64,000 nt of DNA from Vitellaria paradoxa (taxonomy: Eukaryota > Streptophyta > Magnoliopsida > Ericales > Sapotaceae), in the NCBI GenBank assembly GCA_019916065.1, contig CM034240.1, positions 17,531,894 through 17,595,893 of the forward strand. The letters are read 5' to 3'. Below the pieces are notes generated by a model, which saw nothing but the letters and a program-made list of their open reading frames with translations, ran no database searches and was not told where the DNA came from. Within the stretch, counting starts at the first letter, position 1; each line of letters starts with the position of its first letter. This document shows positions 60,185 to 64,000 of this stretch, piece by piece. The translations under genes and the position numbers were made by a program.

Positions 60185-60889
60185 ATGTGGATGACCGGAT
60201 ACGGTGGTGACGGTGGAGAGCTCAACTTGCCGGATTCATTCCACGGCCGGAAGCTCCGGCCTCTGATTCCAAGGCCAGCACCTACTTCTATTTCCACTAA
60301 CCCCACAAACGCTCCATGTTTGAGCCGTATTCATGGCAGTGATCTTCTTGTATTAAATCACCATCTTGGTTGGTACTCTCTCTCTCTATCTCTTTCTACA
60401 TATATTATATATATGTATGCATTTTTTATTTCTATTTTTTTTTTTTTTTTTGGTTCATATTGATGCCGGGTTTCATTTGGCGAAAGTTTTGTGATTTTTT
60501 TTTTAATATCAGCTTCGGTGGCTGAACAAAGCAAGAGAGAGTACAACACACAACAGCAGGTAGTAGTGAGCTCACGGTGGAACCCAACGCCGGAGCAGTT
60601 GCAGACGCTTGAAGAATTGTACCGAAGGGGCACTAGGACACCCTCAGCCGACCAAATTCAGCACATCACCGCTCAGCTACGTCGCTACGGGAAGATTGAA
60701 GGGAAAAATGTCTTCTACTGGTTCCAAAACCACAAGGCCAGAGAACGCCAGAAACGACGCCGTCAACTCGAATTATTAGTCTCCGAGAGGGAAACCGAAA
60801 CCGGGGCAGATAAGAAAGAATCAGGTAAAAGAACAAATAATAAAAAAAAAATATTACATTAATCTCCAATTTTGTTTTAACCCTAAAAC

Positions 60890-60921
<32 letters not shown>

Positions 60922-62699
60922 GTATATTCGATAAATACGTGGTTTGTTTTATTTCCCCTCTTTTGTTTTGTCGTGTTTAAGGTGTTGAAAAGCTGTATGC
61001 ATCATATATATTGATACGTTTCATTCGTAAAGCTTGTTTTTCTCCATTCTGTTTGTTCTTTGGGATGTAAAAGCTGTTTGCTACTTGTTTTTCTCTCTGT
61101 CTACAGGAGCAAATAAGACAGGTTTTGAAGTTGAACAGACCAAGAGTTGGGCTCTCCCTACCAACTGCAGTACTACACTTGCAGAGGTCTGTTTGTCATA
61201 ACCTTTCCTTTTTACCTTACTTCACAACACCACACAACACAACACAACACAAAACACAACTCATTCCTACAAACTAAATTACCATGCCACTGGCTCTCTC
61301 TCTCTCTCTCTCTCCCCCTCTTTTTTTTTTTCTTTTACTTTTTAGGACAATTAGAATCAACTAATGATGTAATAATATCCGTATGATTATCAGTTCATCC
61401 ATGTAGGTATATACTTTTATATATATATATATATACATGATTAAAAAAGGAACATATCCAGAGGAAGGAAGCAACAAAAGCTTTGTTTGTTAGAAAATGA
61501 AAAAGGCTCAAAAGCTGCATTCCTTCCTTTCTGTCGGGGCTGCTCTTTTATGAAGCAGAGCTAGGGTTTTTGGGTCTTGTGCTTCTTCATGTCATTAGGA
61601 CAGAAGACATTCGGACATTGGCCACTCCTCATATTCTGAAGGGCACCCGTAAACCAAAAAGACAAAACTGACCCAGTAAAATCTTTTTTCCCCCCTCTAG
61701 GTAAGTAAATTTGGTTTAGCCTAGCTCATGAAGCAATAGCTGTGCCCAAATCAGTGTGGATTTGAATATTTATTATACCCGTAAACACAGATTAAGAGTT
61801 CTTAAAAGTAAAGTACAACTTTAGCATATGAATTAGTATTTTTAATTTTTAAATTTTTATAAAAATTCATTCAATGAATGAAAATGTTTTGACGGATTGT
61901 TGAATGAAATCTCACATAATTTTAAGAACTTAATTTCAACTTCAGACTTCTAAAGTTAGAATAAAACTTTCCTCCTCCCCATAAATACAAAGGATTAATG
62001 CTATACAATTAAAATTTTTTATTAGAATGATGATACAATCTTTTTAACCCATCCAGTTGGAAGACTAAACTTATTAAAGTGCAATTATATTTCACAAGTG
62101 ACAATTTCCCATAATTTTGGTATTATATTTTTGTTTAAATTTTGGGAAGAATAACAATTTTCAATAAATAATTATTAAATCTTGCATGCATGCTCTTAAA
62201 TTATCAGAAAGCCGCATCAATCCAAAGGGCAGCAGGAGTGCCAGAATGCAGAACAGATGGAGGGGTACAGTTCCCTGAGGAAGAATTACACCAGAGAAGG
62301 AGCTTGTTAGAAAGGAATGCCACGTGGCAGATGATGCATTTCTCTTCCTCACCTCCCACCCACTCCTTGACAAACCCTACTGCTGCTCCCCCTACTTATA
62401 CTGTTACCACAACCACCAACAACTCACAAACAGTACAGATAACGCCTCCAAAGCTCCTGAAGGGATTTGAAAACCTCAACAAATTCTTAACCCTCTATGG
62501 AGAAGATGTAAATCTGGTGAGCAGCGGCCAGGATGGCGCCACGGAAGCAGTGAGTGAATCTCAAACTCTCCAACTGTTTCCTCTAGGCAGAGAGGAAGGC
62601 AACGAAAACATCACGGAGGAGACGGAGATATTGAATGGTGCCATGGACTCCAACTTCACTCCCTACCAGTTTTTTGAGTTCCTTCCATTGAAGAATTGA
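60185..62699 (+). CDS. WOX1: WUSCHEL-related homeobox protein, WOX1 type, 4 exons
   Basis: Exons 60185-60368, 60513-60824, 61107-61186, 62208-62699, all GT-AG, join to 355 aa. The start [11 protein letters not shown] and the block [10 protein letters not shown] are typical of WOX1. The WUS-type homeodomain spans about residues 82-146 ([20 protein letters not shown] ... [20 protein letters not shown]). A WUS box TLQLFPL is at about 312-318, and the C-terminus FEFLPLKN matches WOX1. In Arabidopsis WOX1 acts with PRS/WOX3 in lateral outgrowth of leaf blades and floral organs, as a nuclear transcription factor with repressor activity through the WUS box; that role is inferred here. The ATG is the first in good context and gives the family N-terminus. 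GA/CT tracts lie in the presumed leader. The PEAMT gene is about 47 kb upstream on the same strand. Confidence 0.96.
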
Positions 62700-63683
62700 A
62701 CCAAGAAAGGCAATTAAAAAAAAAAAAAAAAAAAAAAGAAAGACCCATGTGAGAAAGCAGTGAGGGAGTGAGCTTTCACTTAGCCATTTATGTTAAATGA
62801 TGGGGGCTGTGTTGGGATTTTGTATTGTTGTGGAAACCAAGTGATGTGTTTTTCTTTTTTAATGTAGTACTGGATGTAACATTTCATGAGCGAGGGTTGC
62901 AATGGTAGTATGTGGGTATGAAAGAAGGTTGCCTTAAAATGCATTTGGACCATGTTGGATTGATTCAATGCAGAGCTGCGTTATGGTAAATAACACAGAA
63001 CCCCCATCCCTATAGCGATAGCCGCAGGGCCATGTTACAGTAACAAGACGTATCCTCTTTGTGTGTGGGTTAGATATATATATAGAGAGAGAGAGACAGA
63101 GAGGTTTCCAATGAAGTCTGAAATGGAAATTAGATGTGAGGCTTTTGACGTTGAAATACGGGATCTGAAGTTGGATGTTGAAGTGACTTATTACGCAGTT
63201 GAGGGGTTCTGTGTTATCTTGCTTCAATATTTTTATTTTTCTATATATATATATATATTTCACCGACAACTGTTAAGGAAACAAATTGATTTTTATTTAT
63301 TTATTTATTTTTGCAATTAAAAAAATAAGTTATTAAGTAAATGCTATTTAGAGAAAAAAATAATAAATATTAATTATGTGTAATGAAGCCAGACCTAAAA
63401 GTGTTCCTCATAGGTATCGAGGTCAGATAAGAATTCTAGGTTCGGAACAATTAATCTATTGAATAGTGATGATATCTTGGATGATGCCCCTCAGCCTCCA
63501 TTAACATTTCGCCTTAAATCTCTACATTCGTTGGACCGGCCTTGCTAACACATATTAGCATGAAAATATATTGTAGCCATAGCAAGTCTAGCCATATATA
63601 TGGACACACACAGACACATACAAGCATGTAATGGTTAGAGGATGAGTTGATCAAAAGGATAACATGAAAGATTCAAAAACAAA
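62700..63683. other. 3' flank of WOX1
   Basis: A run of A at 62716-62738 follows the WOX1 stop codon closely and is genomic. No gene is seen; the short open frames near 63063-63320 have no recognisable motif. Small (AT)n and (GA)n tracts lie at 63075-63100. Confidence 0.5.
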
Positions 63684-63708
63684 CCCCCCCCCCCCCCCGG
63701 GGGGGGGG
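63684..63708. repeat. C15 followed directly by G10
   Basis: Fifteen C at 63684-63698 are joined to ten G at 63699-63708 with no spacer. It is the only C/G homopolymer palindrome in an otherwise AT-rich flank. Confidence 0.95.
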
Positions 63709-64000
63709 AGAAGATTGGTCTATTGTTCAGTGAAAGCGATCGACCATCAGTACAAGCAAATTAATTAGGAGCAGCCTGCAAATGATTAATGGCAAATAGA
63801 AAAAGAAGAGGCAGCTTCTGTTCATGGTTAGCACTTATAACATTACAAACCATATTCAAAGTCCATTGAGAAATACTAAATTAATGCACTCTATTTTGAC
63901 TTCTTACACTTTATCTTATCTAACAATAAATAATAATTATTTAAAATGTGAGAAATAAAAAAATAAAGTATAAAAAGTTACTAAAAATTTTTATTGATTT
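63709..64000. other. Intergenic, window end
   Basis: AT-rich sequence with nothing recognised. Confidence 0.5.

Noticed and set aside
1..64000. CRISPR arrays, bacterial operons or ribosome-binding sites
   Set aside because: Introns, LTR elements and plant gene families show that this is plant nuclear DNA; no spaced palindromic array is present.

Overview
This window is nuclear DNA of a core eudicot plant. It is strongly AT-rich and has multi-exon genes with GT-AG introns, decayed Ty3/gypsy chromoviruses, a CACTA element, a tRNA-derived SINE and many short AT-rich dispersed repeats. The species cannot be told from the sequence.

Layout. 1-3996: 3' end of a decayed Ty3/gypsy element (+), from integrase to a 2.8 kb LTR. 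4534-12973: a complete phosphoethanolamine N-methyltransferase gene (PEAMT/NMT1; 12 exons, 490 aa) with a conserved 25-codon upstream ORF in its 5' leader and a perfect 49-bp inverted repeat in intron 2. 14428-23948: an older LTR split by a full-length minus-strand Ty3/gypsy element (15410-23943) with two LTRs, primer-binding site, polypurine tract and TATTA target-site duplication. 25710-27787: an inverted-repeat element carrying a 1.1 kb CACTA element, which itself holds a tRNA-like segment. 29-35 kb: broken genes and gene pieces (FAR1-related, NASP-like, a BIR6/At3g48250-like PPR gene, and a rearranged piece of the PEAMT gene). 35422-40146 (-): a seven-exon EamA/DMT transporter gene, intact except for one missing base. 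43779-43915: a SINE. 44646-48293 (-): a three-exon beta-tubulin gene with several disabling lesions. 52835-53720: a solo LTR. 60185-62699: a complete WUSCHEL-related homeobox gene of the WOX1 type (4 exons, 355 aa). The remaining DNA is AT-rich intergenic sequence with many copies of short dispersed repeats.

How the parts relate. PEAMT makes phosphocholine for membrane lipid synthesis, and its upstream ORF is the known phosphocholine-responsive translational switch of this gene. In Arabidopsis, NMT1 (At3g18000) and WOX1 (At3g18010) have consecutive locus numbers. The same pair occurs here in the same orientation but about 47 kb apart, so the window looks like a conserved gene neighbourhood swollen by transposons, gene fragments and pseudogenes. 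Only PEAMT and WOX1 read cleanly from end to end. Several missing bases in the other genes share a pattern that could be real decay or a sequencing artefact.
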